This document shows positions 22,881 through 34,350 of a stretch of DNA of 64,000 bases, in pieces. The notes under the pieces were generated by a model, which saw only the letters and a program-made list of their open reading frames with translations, did no database searches and was not told the DNA's origin. This stretch comes from Talinum fruticosum (Eukaryota; Streptophyta; Magnoliopsida; Caryophyllales; Talinaceae): positions 5,704,001 through 5,768,000 of the forward strand of contig JAITYX010000010.1 of assembly GCA_021018815.1 (NCBI GenBank), read 5' to 3'. Position 1 is the stretch's first letter. Each line of letters begins with the position of its first letter. The position numbers were made by a program, and so were the translations under genes.

Positions 22881-23354
22881 CTTAATGAAAAAGCATTTCA
22901 GTTGTTGCTTTTCCTCCGTATAAAAACCAGATTTGGTTCAGTTTGACATGTTCGAGCTCCACGAACCAAAAAAAATGAGTGAGCGTTTGAAATGAAGAAT
23001 TCACGTGAGAGTTACATGTCGGTAGTTGTCGGCGTCACCGTGAATTGTAAACAAACAAATCATCGTAGAGTTGCAGCCACCATCCTGAAAACACCGGAGA
23101 AGAGAGTAAGGGTGGGGTATATTGGAAAGAACCTTTCGCCGGAATCCGCTGCCTGCATCCACCGCCAAAAGCTGCTGAACCTACCCCTTGGAACCACTTT
23201 TGCAACAAATCCGGTGAGGTTATCCCATAAATTAGAGATAATAATGTTTTTAATAATTTTGATAGTTATGTTGAAAATTATAAATTAGTTTATATTTGTA
23301 ATATGATGATATTATGATAATAATATTATGATGATGATATTGTGAATAAAATTA
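22881..23354. other. CACTA 5' internal leader, no gene assigned
   Basis: A 98-codon plus-strand frame at 22992-23288 has no recognisable domain. Its composition is like untranslated leader sequence, so I do not call it a gene. The rest is AT-rich, with ATGATGATATT-like words near 23300-23345. Confidence 0.4.
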
Positions 23355-23927
23355 TACCCGGAAATCGGGTCATTCGATTCGCGTTCGGTTCGGGTTAGTT
23401 CGGTTAGGGTTAGCTCGGGTCGATCTTGTTCAGTCCGGTTCAATTTCGAGTTCGGGTCAACTTCGGTTCGGGTAAACTTCGGGTCGAGCTCATTCGGTTT
23501 CGTTCGGTTTCGGTTCGGGTCAACTTCGGTTCGATTCAACTTCAGGTCAATCTCTTCGGGTTTGATTCGGGTTAATTTCGGATCGGGTCGTAATCGGGCT
23601 ACTTTTTGGGTCAAAATCGATTCAAAATTGTACCACTATAGGTACAAAAGTCCATCCTAAAAAAATGTGGATTGGGTCACTTTTATTTGGATTAAATCGA
23701 TTCGGGTCCGATTCGGTTCGGATCATTTTGGGTTTGGTTCGGTTTCGGTTCAGGTTATTTCGGTTCGGGTCGAATCGGGTTCATTAGATTTCGGGTCGGT
23801 TCGGTTCGGGTCAGTTTATTTCGATTTTCGGGTCAAAATCGGTTCAACTGTTTCGGATGTCGGTTCGGTTTGGGTTTCGGGTCGTTCGGGTTGACCCGTT
23901 CGGTCCGAGTCGGTTTTGCCAAGTCTA
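23355..23927. repeat. TTCGGGT-rich array inserted in the CACTA leader
   Basis: This 573-bp island is built from irregular GGTTCGGGTC / TTCGGTTCGGG words in one orientation on the plus strand. It stands out from the AT-rich surroundings. It is flanked by the perfect 10-bp direct repeat AATAAAATTA (23345-23354 and 23928-23937). In the middle, TTGTACC and GGTACAA form a 7-bp inverted pair (about 23626-23645). The ends do not form convincing terminal inverted repeats, so class is unknown. Open frames here on either strand (for example 23312-23614 minus, a Thr/Arg/Glu-Pro repeat) are shadows of the repeat. Confidence 0.6.
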
Positions 23928-24399
23928 AATAAAATTAGTGATGATGATGATAATAAATTTGTGAATTAGAGATAATTATAAATTAATTTGAATTTGTGAT
24001 GATATTGTGACTAAAATAGTTTAAAAGTTAGTCTAAATGTGTGATATTATGAATAAAATTAGTTTAAATTTGTGTTTTTGATGTTTTAAATTTAGTGGTA
24101 ATTGATTATGTTTTTTTATATGTATAATGATTATTTGAAAAATTAATTTTTGAGAGGAATTGTAATTGTGGTGTATATATATGTTATTGTATGGAATATT
24201 TGTGAAGGCTAAATTGAAATTGTGTATTTGAGAGAAATTGTAACTGTGATATTATGAATTATTGTGGAATATTAATGTATACTATTTATGGTTGGAATTG
24301 TGTATGTTAAATTGAAATTTGAATTATAAATATTGATGCACTTTTTATGATGTTAAAGTGTGCAACTATATTAATGAAATAGATTTTTGTTGATATTTT

Positions 24400-25180
24400 A
24401 AATATAAGGATCAACTATATACATCTTAAAGTACCTAATGTAAATGAAGATAAAAAAACCATATTTAAGTAGGAATGAAGATAAAAAAATAAAGTGAAAT
24501 AATTTTTAAATATCTTAAATTATATAATAAAAATAAAGATTAAAAAAAGTTAAATGGAAATACAGATTAAAAAATAAAGTTAAATGGAAACAAAGAGAAA
24601 AATTAAATTGAAAATTTTTTTGAGAGCTCTTAAATTACCTAATAATGTGAATAAATAAAAAAATTAAATGGAAATAAAGATAAACAAAAATAAAGTAAAC
24701 TAATTGTTAAATATCATAAATTACCTAATAAATATGAAAAAATAAAGTGAAATGGGAGAAAAGAAAAAAAACAGTCAAATAATTTTAAATCTTTTTACTT
24801 AATGTGAATAATGAAAAAATAAAGTTAAATAGAAATCAAGATAAAAAATAAAGTTAAAAAAATAAAGAAAATAATTGAAGTGAAATAATTTTGAGAGCTC
24901 TTAAATTATCTAATAATGTGAGTAAAGAAAAAAATTAAAAGAGAATAAAAATAAAAAAATAAAGTAAAATAAATTTTAAATATCTTAAATTACCTAATAA
25001 AGATTTTTAAAAAAAAGCGAAATGGGAGTAAACAAAATAAACAATGAAATAATTTTTAAACCTTTCAAATTACCTAAATAATGAAAAAAATAAAGTTAAA
25101 TAGGAATCAAGATAACAAATAAAGTTAAATAAAAATAAAGAAAAAACAAATTAAAGTGAAATAATGTTAAGAGCTCTTAA
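24400..25180. repeat. A-rich tandem repeat, unit about 273 bp
   Basis: The landmark GAGCTCTTAAATTA..TAATAATG recurs at 24624, 24895 and 25171, spacings of 271 and 276 bases. The sequence between is made of similar ATAAAGTTAAAT / GAAATAATTTTTAAAT blocks. At least two and a half diverged units are visible. The last copy runs directly into the first recognisable tnp2 codons, so the expansion abuts the transposase gene start. Confidence 0.6.
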
Positions 25181-28100
25181 ATTACCTAATAATGCGATTA
25201 ATGGAATAAGTAGAGAGTGGTTGAATGGAGTGGATGAATTTGATAATTATGCGAAAAGTCAACATGATTATATAATAACTGGTCATTATAGATGTTTGTG
25301 CAAGAAGTGTAGGAATAGAGCTTATCAAAGTCCTGATGTTGTGAAGCAATATTTATACAAAAAGGGTTTAATGCCTGGACTAGTGGTATTGGACAAGTCA
25401 TGAGGAAGTAGACGGGTAACAATTTGGCGAGTCAAAGTACTCGTACACGCTATGCATACTTGAGGTGATGTGAGTTATACCTCATAATGACATATATCAT
25501 TAAGGGAGCAAGGTTATTGCATATTACGGTGAAAATGATGATGATAATCATGATCATGATCACAACCATATGCAAAATATGATCAATGATGCAATGAGAG
25601 GGAACCAAGTGAACATGAATGATTCCCTCAATCCAATTGTTGAAATGTTTTACAATTTGCTTCAAACTGCTCAACAACCTTTGTATGATAGGGGAAATAT
25701 GTTTAAACTTGAGGCTCATGTCCAACTATTAAGCCTAAAAGCAAATTAAGGGATGCATATCCTCAAGGTAGCCGCATTCCAAAGAAATACAATCATTTGA
25801 AGAGAAAATTGAAAGAATTAGGCTTGGATGTTCAAGAAATTGGTTGTTTCTCGATAGGTTGCATGTTCTACTATAAAGATAATGCAAACTTGGAGTCTTA
25901 TAAGTTTTGTGGGCATGATAGACGAAAATCGAGGAAAAATTTAAAAATCGGAATAAAAAAGCAACACCGTATGCAAAGATACATTACTTACCTTTAATTC
26001 CAAGACTCCAAATACTGTATGCTTCGAGTAGCACTGCAAAGCATATGAGATGGCACAATGAGCATATTAAAGATCTAAATGTCTTACGTCATCCTTCCGA
26101 CGGTCTTGCGTTGAAGGATTTTGACTCAAAACACACTCGACTTTGCGGTAGACACTCGGAATGTGCTACTAGGGTTGTATGCTGATTGTTTCACTTCGTT
26201 CTCAATGACAAGAAGATCTTACTCGTGTGTGGTCGGTTGCTGTTACACCTTACAACTTGCTCGCCGGATATGTGCATGACCATTTCATACATGTTTTTAG
26301 CATGTGTCATCCCGGGTCCAACAAATCCAAAGAATAGGATTGATATTTACTTGAAACCATTGATTGGTGAGTTAAAAATGTTATGGGCTGGTGTAGAGAC
26401 ATATAACATATCTATTAGACAAAATTTCTAAATGCGGGCTGCCGTAATGTGGACTATCAATAACTTTCTAGCATATGGAATGTTATCTAGATGGAGTACA
26501 CATGGTTTACTTACATGTCCGGTTTGTATGCATGAACAACTTAACTTACAATTATAATATGGGAGAAAACCATCATGGTTTGATTGTCATCGCCAATTCT
26601 TACCCTGTAACCATTCTTATAGGAGTAACAAGTCGACATTTTGAAAAGGCGTCATTATTCGAGGAGGTTCTCCTAAACGGGCCACCGAGGAAAACTTGTA
26701 TGCTTTGTTATCAAATTGTTCTAAAGTGACTACGTGTGTTCATTTTCAAATTCTGGGATTTCAAGAGAATGAACATAATTGGACAAAACAGAGTATATTT
26801 TGGGAATTACCTTACTGGAAATATCTTTGATTGCATCACAATATGGATGTTATGCACATTGAAAAGAATGTTTCCGAAAACATTATCAATACAGTGATGG
26901 ATGTGCCAGGGAAAACAAAAGATAATACCACAGCGCGTATGGACATGGCAATACTATGTAGTAGAGAGGAGTTAAATTTGCAAGGTGGAAGGTTAGGAGG
27001 TCGAACCAGAAAGCCAAAAGCAAAGTTTGCATTGTCCCTAGATCAAAGAAGAGTCGTTTGTGAATGGCCGAGGCAGGTTAAGTTGCATGATGGTTATAGT
27101 TCTAATGTGGGAAGTTGGGTTGACCCATGTAATACTAAGTTGCGAGAACATGAAAGCCATGACCATCATGTTTTTTAGAAAATCTTCTTCTTGTGGCATT
27201 TCGCTGCACTTCCGGAAGGTGTGTTGGCACCACATGTTTAGTTAAGTGAGTTCTTCAAAACCTTTGCGCTAGTGAACTCCGAGTTGACATGCTTAAAGAG
27301 ATGCACAAGAATATAGTCATTATTTTGTGCAAGTTAGAAATGATATTTCTCCCCGAGTTTTGGAATGTTATGGAGAATCTACCAATTCATTTTGCAGAGG
27401 AAGCTTCATTAGGTGGGCCAGTTTAATATCAATGGATGTACCCATTTGAAAGGTACTTTGGTTAGATGAAACATGTATCCATGAATAAGGACTTTTATGA
27501 ATCCTCAATGGTAATAGTATACTTGCAATTTGAAATTAAGTAATTCGCATCATACTATTTCAAGGCCAACACGTAACCTATATGCACTAGAGTTGGAAGA
27601 AATGAGATAGAACAATATGATCAATCATATCAATGAACTCTATCCGTATTTCGTTTTAAGGGAAAGCCAATCGGCCAACGTAATGGGAGATACCCTAATA
27701 AACATAAGTATAGAGCGGTTCATCTCCACATCTTACTTAATTGTGAGGAAGTTCATCCTTACATGCAATAAGTACATGTCCTTTTCATTAAGTAGGCTGC
27801 ACCGATTAAATAACATTTCCATATTTATAACTTCAATATTTCTTAGTAAATATTACAAACTTCAATTACGAGAAACCAATCCAAATGCAAGTTATGAGGA
27901 CGTTGACTAAACATTTGAGTTGAACTTTGCCACTTGGTTCAAATTTGTGGTAAGCATTTGTAACAAATGTAAAAACATCGTATTGAATTGTATACCCCGA
28001 TATAACAAATTACTATTTGGTAGGTTACAAGATTCCCTATATTCAATGATAAGAGGTGATCTTATTTGATCGACTTGGCACTGGACCCCTAAACTATGTT

Positions 28101-30334
28101 GAAATTTTTTGGGATATAAGGTCAACAATATTCACTTTCACACCGAGGCTAGAAATGAAGGTAAGAAAGCGTATAATTGTGGAATTTGTGTTTAAGGAAC
28201 TGGGGAAGGCAAACACGTTGGTGGAGATTACTACGACACCCTTTAAGAGGTTCTTCGAATTGAATACCCCGGAGAACCGATCAAAAGGTGCTTTTTGTTT
28301 AATTGTATATGGTTTAACCCAACCATTCCTCGGGGTTTACGATATCCAAAACTATCTCATTATCTTGAGGTGAATCATAGTAGACGATACGTAAAGTATG
28401 ATTCATTCATATTCGCAGATATGGCAACTCAAGTGGTGTACCTTAATTACTCATAATGAGTTTCAAGTAAAATGAATTGGTGGGTTGCCTTTTATAAAAA
28501 ACCCCATGGTGTACTTGAGATCGAAGAAGAATTACACGTCGTCCATCAAGCAGATACAATGACCGAGATGAATGTTGATCGGGTCATTGTGACATCATTA
28601 GTAGACGACACAATTGCACCTGAAGTCCCCATACGCTTTACTTTCCATGCAGAAGATGAGGAAGAGGGTGAATATGAACAGGAGACTGATGATAATAATA
28701 ATAATGATGACAACCCCAAGGACGAAGAGTTGGAAGATTTGCAGGAAAACATTGAAGACTCATATTCTACATTTATATCATTCCGAGTACTATCAAGGAA
28801 TTAGGTACAAACTTCATCCCTTCTAAGTTTTGATTACAAGTCATTCCGAGTGTTGTAGAAACTTTTTGAGTGTTATAGAAACTTTTCTAAGTGTTACGTA
28901 AACTACTACATATGTTTTCATTCGATTCGACCGACTCGTAAAGCACACTCTTGTTCATCAATTCACTCGATGGTTCCGAGCCACTCGGACATCACTCGGA
29001 TTTATCGCATAATCAAACATTCACTCTAACTCTTTCAAACCAAGTTCGACTTCATATTCTAAGGTGAAGGGAATTACGAGCGTTAATTCAATTTTCTAAG
29101 TCAGCATGTTTTGAGTGAAATATATTTGTCCGGATCAAGTACTCATACTCCGATATTCTCTTCTCTAATTTGATCTTTCTCTAGATCGACTCGGATGAAA
29201 TTTAAGTATAATGAATATTAGACTCATAAAATTTCACTCTTCTAGGACTCGGATAATTATGCACTTATTGATCTTAATTAAATTATCTCGTGTCTAATCT
29301 TGGACCAAAGTATTTTATACTTTGAGAACCAAAATTGGCTTACTTTTATAGGTTATCTAAACGAGGTTATCATACTTTTTGAATTACAAAAGTAATCGGC
29401 TTCAAGCTGTCAATCACCAACGAGATAAGGCTTTTTCTACTTCGACTAAGGTCCAAACACCGTGTCGTGGCTGTTTGTTTCCAAAACTGGAAATCGTCAA
29501 CACTAAACTCAACGGTGGTTTCCACCCTACTTTTCGGACACCACTAGTGGATTGGGGTATCCTAAGAAGTCAAGAGTCGTTGCACAACGTTCACATCTCA
29601 ACGGATCCGTTTCGAGCGACTCAAAATAACCATCACACTCGGTCACAGAGGACTTCTAATCGAAGATAGTCACAACGGCTAATCTGATTGGTCACCTATA
29701 AATAGAAGTCACTTCACAAGACGTGAAGATTGCTGAACCCATTGCTGAAATTATATCTCTTTGTATAATACTCATTCAATCTTCATCTTACAACTCCAAG
29801 TCAAGTACTTTAACACTTTTTCCGAGTTGTAAAGTCTTGTAATCAGTCACAAACTCTTTCTTACTCTCTAAGTAAGGTCCCTTAACTGAGTTGTAAGGGT
29901 TAACTCAGCTCAGTTGTCCCTAACTATAAAAGTTACCTCGGTTAGGAAGTACTAGATCACATAAGAGAACTTCGAGTCTAGGAAAACTTTGTAAGGAATT
30001 GTCTAAGGGAGCAATTATGGTTGAGTCGGTCTACTGTATTTTGTGGATTCAAAATAGTGGATTTGACTTGGTATTTGGATTAGCACTAGCCGTGGTTTTC
30101 TCGCCCCAGGAGGGTTTCCACGTAATTTCTAAGTTAATACTTTTCTAAGTCCAATCTAGACTCGGATTGTCTTGATTATTCAGTTTAAACTTTAACCCCT
30201 CCATTGTTGTTAAAATTTCCTCATCACCCTATTCACCCCCTCTAGGGTGACCAAGACTCTCCAATAGCAAACCTTCAAATGCTAATGTTGATGAAGGAGA
30301 GATGATGTTACATAGTGGTGAGGATGATGACTAG
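25164..30334 (+). pseudogene. CACTA transposase tnp2 (TNPD-like), interrupted and decayed
   Basis: The protein would cut and join the ends of the CACTA element. Segments in family order start with a transposase-associated domain at 25200-25390 (EWLNGVDEFDNYA, then CLCKKCRNRAY and KQYLYKKGLMPG). A transposase_21 core at about 25960-27180 follows (YLPLIPRLQILYASS, HMRWHNEHIKD.NVLRHPSDG, MRAAVMWTINNF..YGML, CHRQFLP, HHNMDVMHIEKNVSENII, VPGKTKDN, ARMDMA). A DUF4218-like part at about 27240-27640 (CKLEMIFLPEFWNVMENLPIHF, RWMYPFERY, in broken frames) and a DUF4216-like part at about 28380-28520 come next, then a long acidic Asp/Asn tail at 28650-28745. The copia LTR C interrupts the tail, which resumes at 30278 with ANVDEGEMML and stops at 30332-30334. 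Many stops and frameshifts make it inactive. Confidence 0.85.
28753..30277 (+). mobile_element. copia solo LTR C inside tnp2
   Basis: It begins TGAAGACTCATATTCTAC and ends CTCTCCAATAGCAAACCTTCA, with the same internal blocks as LTR A, including the CTATAAATAG TATA box at about 29696-29705. It is about 1525 bp. No copia internal sequence is attached, so it is a solo LTR of the same family. The flanks (AACAT and AATGC) do not give a clear 5-bp duplication, perhaps through later mutation. It interrupts the acidic tail of tnp2. Confidence 0.75.
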
Positions 30335-31455
30335 GTCAAATTTCGATGGGAATAAATTGTATTCATCGTTTAATATACTTAATACCATTTTGTGATTTAT
30401 TTTTCAAATTTTATTGTCATGATATGTGTAACTTTGACATTTTTCGCTAATATTTTGTGTTGTGTTAATCTCTTGTAATGTATTATGTATATAAAAATGT
30501 CTAGAACAAATGGTCATAGGGGTGCCACTCATGGTGGACGTGGGGAATGTGGGAGACATGGGGGATGTCAACATCGGGAGCCCATAGATGCACTCGATGA
30601 ACATTTTACATCAAGTAATCGAGGCTGGTGACCAAAAAGTCTTCACATTATTGTTTTTTTATCAACCCAATTTCCAAGAGATAGATCAACCCAATTTCCA
30701 CAAGCACCATTCCAAATGTATATAATTAGTACGGGAGATTCTCTTCGGGAATGAACATGGGTACTTCTCAACCTGAAACTCAACCTCATCCTCATACTCC
30801 TCCGACCAACTTAGCCCAAATGAGATATTCTACCTTAGACGGTGATGCTGGTAGCAACAAGATTTACGTGGAGCCGGATGGTGACACATAAGTTTAAAAG
30901 ATTTTATTATTATTACGCATTTCATTCATTAAATTACACTAATGTAATGGATTTTTTTGTAGTTTTGCTCTTTATGACCAAAGTATAATAGTCAAAATTG
31001 GGGATATCTTCAAAAGTCAATATCCTCAACCATGGTCAACTTGAGGAGCAATCCCAATGTCACAGTGAGACTTATAGTTCAAAGAATTTAAGGTAATTTT
31101 TAATAATTATTATTACATTTTATTCAATTAATATATAATTGTAATTACTAATATTTGTTTTCATTTAGAAATTTTATCGATGAGACCATCACAACACTAC
31201 TAGAAAACTGGTGAATAGCGACGGAAATTTAGCAAATACCGACGGAATTGTGGAATTAGCGACGGAATATTTCCGTCGTTAAAACCGGGTCGCTAAAATT
31301 TAGCGACGGAAATATCGGAATCCGTCGCTAATTAGAGACGGATCAGCGACGGAAATGCCTTCCGTAGCTGCTGGAAATCAGCGACGGAATACAATTTCCG
31401 TCGCTGAAATTAGTGACGGAATTTGCGAAATTCCGTCGCCGATCCGTCGCTGATT

Positions 31456-33860
31456 TTCCATTAACCTAGTACAAAAATTGTGTGTGGATATATAAATCCA
31501 AAATTCACATTTGTGACAATTACATTTGACATTTACATATGCCACAACGTGGTCCTCCAAGTTGGATATACAAATCCAACATACATTTCACAATCATAAA
31601 CAATCCAAACATATTTATAACAATTTCACAAAAACAACCATACAAAAGTTCACAAACAACCATAAATACACTATCCAAAAGTTCGCAAAATGTTCACCAA
31701 TACACAAAAGTTTTGATGGGTATCGTGTTGATTTTCGGTCCTCGAGGTTGAGGGTACACCATGCTCACCAGTGAATACACTTAGCTCGCTGGTGCTATGG
31801 TCTTGGCTTTCCAAAGCTAGCTTCTTGAATTTCTTTAGGCTGTCCTGGTATTGGCTGTTGGAGTCATAATCGAGCTCCCTTGAAATGTTACGTTAGCAAT
31901 TGTTTCTTTCAACGGATCCTCGATCGATAAGTTCCCCTCCGAGCTTGCATTACCCGCTTCCAGAGAACCAGGAGACAATGGTTTAATATTGGCACAAGTT
32001 GCAAGTTTGAAACACATAAGAAATAGGAAGGGAAGGGAGAGAGTTTTGAAAATTATTAAACCTCACAAGTCATTAAGCTGTAGGAAGCAAACTCAAAAAT
32101 GAATTATGCAGAAATCTTACTATAATCCTACTCACCTATTCTATAGTAGGGATTTGTTAGGCTAATTTTGGTTGGATATATTTTGTATATGACCGAACTA
32201 TATTTTCTTTAGGTCTTATGTATAATTTTTAAATAAGATAAGTTATATCGAAAGTAGTATAGTTATATATTTAGATATTCGAATAACTCAATTATAAGAA
32301 AAGAGCCTAAAGATATTGAGAATAGTGATTCAAAAGATGAAAGGACCAAATATAGTGGTAATGTTCCGTTAATTTTGATTTTTGTTTTTTGGAGATTATG
32401 TTATTCACCAAATATAGTGCAATTACATGATGAGCAATGCATTTATGAGAAGGAAGCTAGTTGATCCGAGAGCTTTTTTTAAAAAAATGAACTAATTGAC
32501 ATAATCCTCCAAGCAACAATGTTAAAAGGCCAGATTGTACATTATGATGTTTCCTAACTGCTTCTTTCTCTCACAAATTATTCCTAATTTAATCAACCAT
32601 ATTATCAAAAGCACATGCAAAGATAAACAATGACCCTGTCCTTCAATTTCAATTGCAATTCCGACACCCTGTTTAGAGTTATTTTGCCATCAAAACTAGT
32701 CCCTCTTTTTTTTAAGTTCTACTTGCCGTTGTTTAATATTTCCTTAACGATGATGATCTATGTAAATTATCTCTGTCGAGTATATGTCCAGGCGGTAGCA
32801 GCGGTGGCCCAATGCGGCGGCAGCAACCAAGGGTTAGAAGTTTTCTAAAAATTTTGGCGAGTTCCGTTTGAACTATGGTCCAACCCATAGGCTAAAAAGC
32901 CTTAAAACCCGCATAAAAGTCACAATAAAACTCAACGAGCAACACGCTCGGAGTACACAACTCAACGGCCACACGCCGGAGTATAATCACAACCCCAAAA
33001 CTTACAAGAAAGCTCTTTCAAGACATATATTCAAACCATACAATCGAACATTAAATTACAGCATTAGAAAACTTCGTTCGAGTCAAAAAATTTCAAAATG
33101 CATAGCACACAGTTCTCCTCAAAACCAAATTTTATTCAACTAGTAGTTAGTCACCTCTAAAATCTTGTCATAAGGCTTACCTAACTATGGAGTTTTAAGG
33201 ATATCCTATCGATTCATGAAACAAAGAAAACCCATGTGTACAACTACCTCCACTAGGGAGCTCTTAGTAACCCGGGCAACCAACACAATATCAAAAGTAG
33301 CAAATTTCATACACAAGTGAAGTCCATTTTTACAACTCTCAAAGTTCAAAGCACACATCACAGCAGATGCAACTCAACTCAGGTCAAAATATTTTCCGTT
33401 TAGATTGAAAGTAAACCAATACCTTAGATAATCCTCCAAATAGTAGGTATTTTTTGGCATTTTTCAATTCAATCTGTACCAAACCAAAGCAGCAAGTACT
33501 TTCCAAATAGGACCCCGAATTTGAAGGAACTTTGTTACTTTTAATTTAGTCCAAGTTCTATCTAAATTGACTCATTTTCACATAATATTCCAAATTACAA
33601 AACAACTTCTTCCAATTGGAACTAGCGTTACAAGTTATATCTCATTGACAAAATCGTCAAACAAAAATCTCAATTGCCGGATAAAATGATGGTTCGATTG
33701 CTATCTTATAACCTAAATGATGGTTCGATTGCAAAATGATGGTTCGATAAAATGATGATTCGGACTCTAGAAATTCCATTCGATTTCCTCATGACCTAAT
33801 TCAGTTCTAACAATCTCCTAGCTTCGTTCTATCACATAAACATTCAATAATCACAACAAA
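31456..33860. other. CACTA-2 interior, no gene assigned
   Basis: Several short frames exist, including minus 31835-32017 and plus 32868-33143, but I recognise no domain in them. AAATGATGGTTCGAT occurs about four times at 33685-33765, a local tandem-like repeat. This may be captured or rearranged non-coding sequence. Confidence 0.4.
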
Positions 33861-33939
33861 CTCATTTGGGTTTCGAAATTACTAATAGTTTAGAGTATAA
33901 GACTACCCACCTCGATTCAGGGATTGACGGTTTGCTCGA

Positions 33940-34350
33940 GTTCAGGTTAGCTTGGTCGGTTTCTCCCTTCCCTTCCTCTTTCCCTACTGCCCGTCGTGGT
34001 TCCGCCTCCTTCCTCCACGCCCGACGCCGTCGCCGGACACCGCACGCCCGACGCCGTCGATTCGGGGACTGTCCTCACGCCCACCAGCTGCCTCCCTCTC
34101 GCCTTCGCGTTCATGTCCCTTTCCTAGCCTCGGTTTCGCCCTTCTTCGCGCCTACCCGATTCCCGCGCTTGCCGGCCGCTTCACCTGCCGTTCGCCCATC
34201 AACACCCATGGTCCTTTAAGGAGAGGCGGTCGCGGCGGGCGAACAGGCGGCGGGAGTGGGGGTGGCGACCGGTGTTGGCCACTAACGCCGCAATCGCTCT
34301 TCCTCGCCCTCTCTCTTTGCTTTGGAATTCGGTCCGGCCCAAAAGCCGGA
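33940..34350. other. GC-rich island in CACTA-2, possible captured segment
   Basis: About 400 bp of GC-rich sequence is rich in CG dinucleotides and contains a duplicated CGCCCGACGCCGTCG (near 34019 and 34046). It contrasts sharply with the AT-rich flanks. Overlapping Arg/Pro/Ser-rich frames on the plus strand (33866-34219, 33952-34371) are low complexity and match no family I know. It could be a captured promoter/5' leader, part of an LTR, or element-specific sequence. Confidence 0.4.

Noticed and set aside
23312..23894. Long frames on both strands (Thr/Arg/Glu-Pro repeats on minus; Gly/Phe/Ser/Val repeats on plus)
   Set aside because: They are translations of the TTCGGGT word array; both strands are open and no domain or splice structure is present.
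28748..30282. A 5-bp target duplication for solo LTR C
   Set aside because: The flanks AACAT and AATGC do not match well enough, so I did not claim it.
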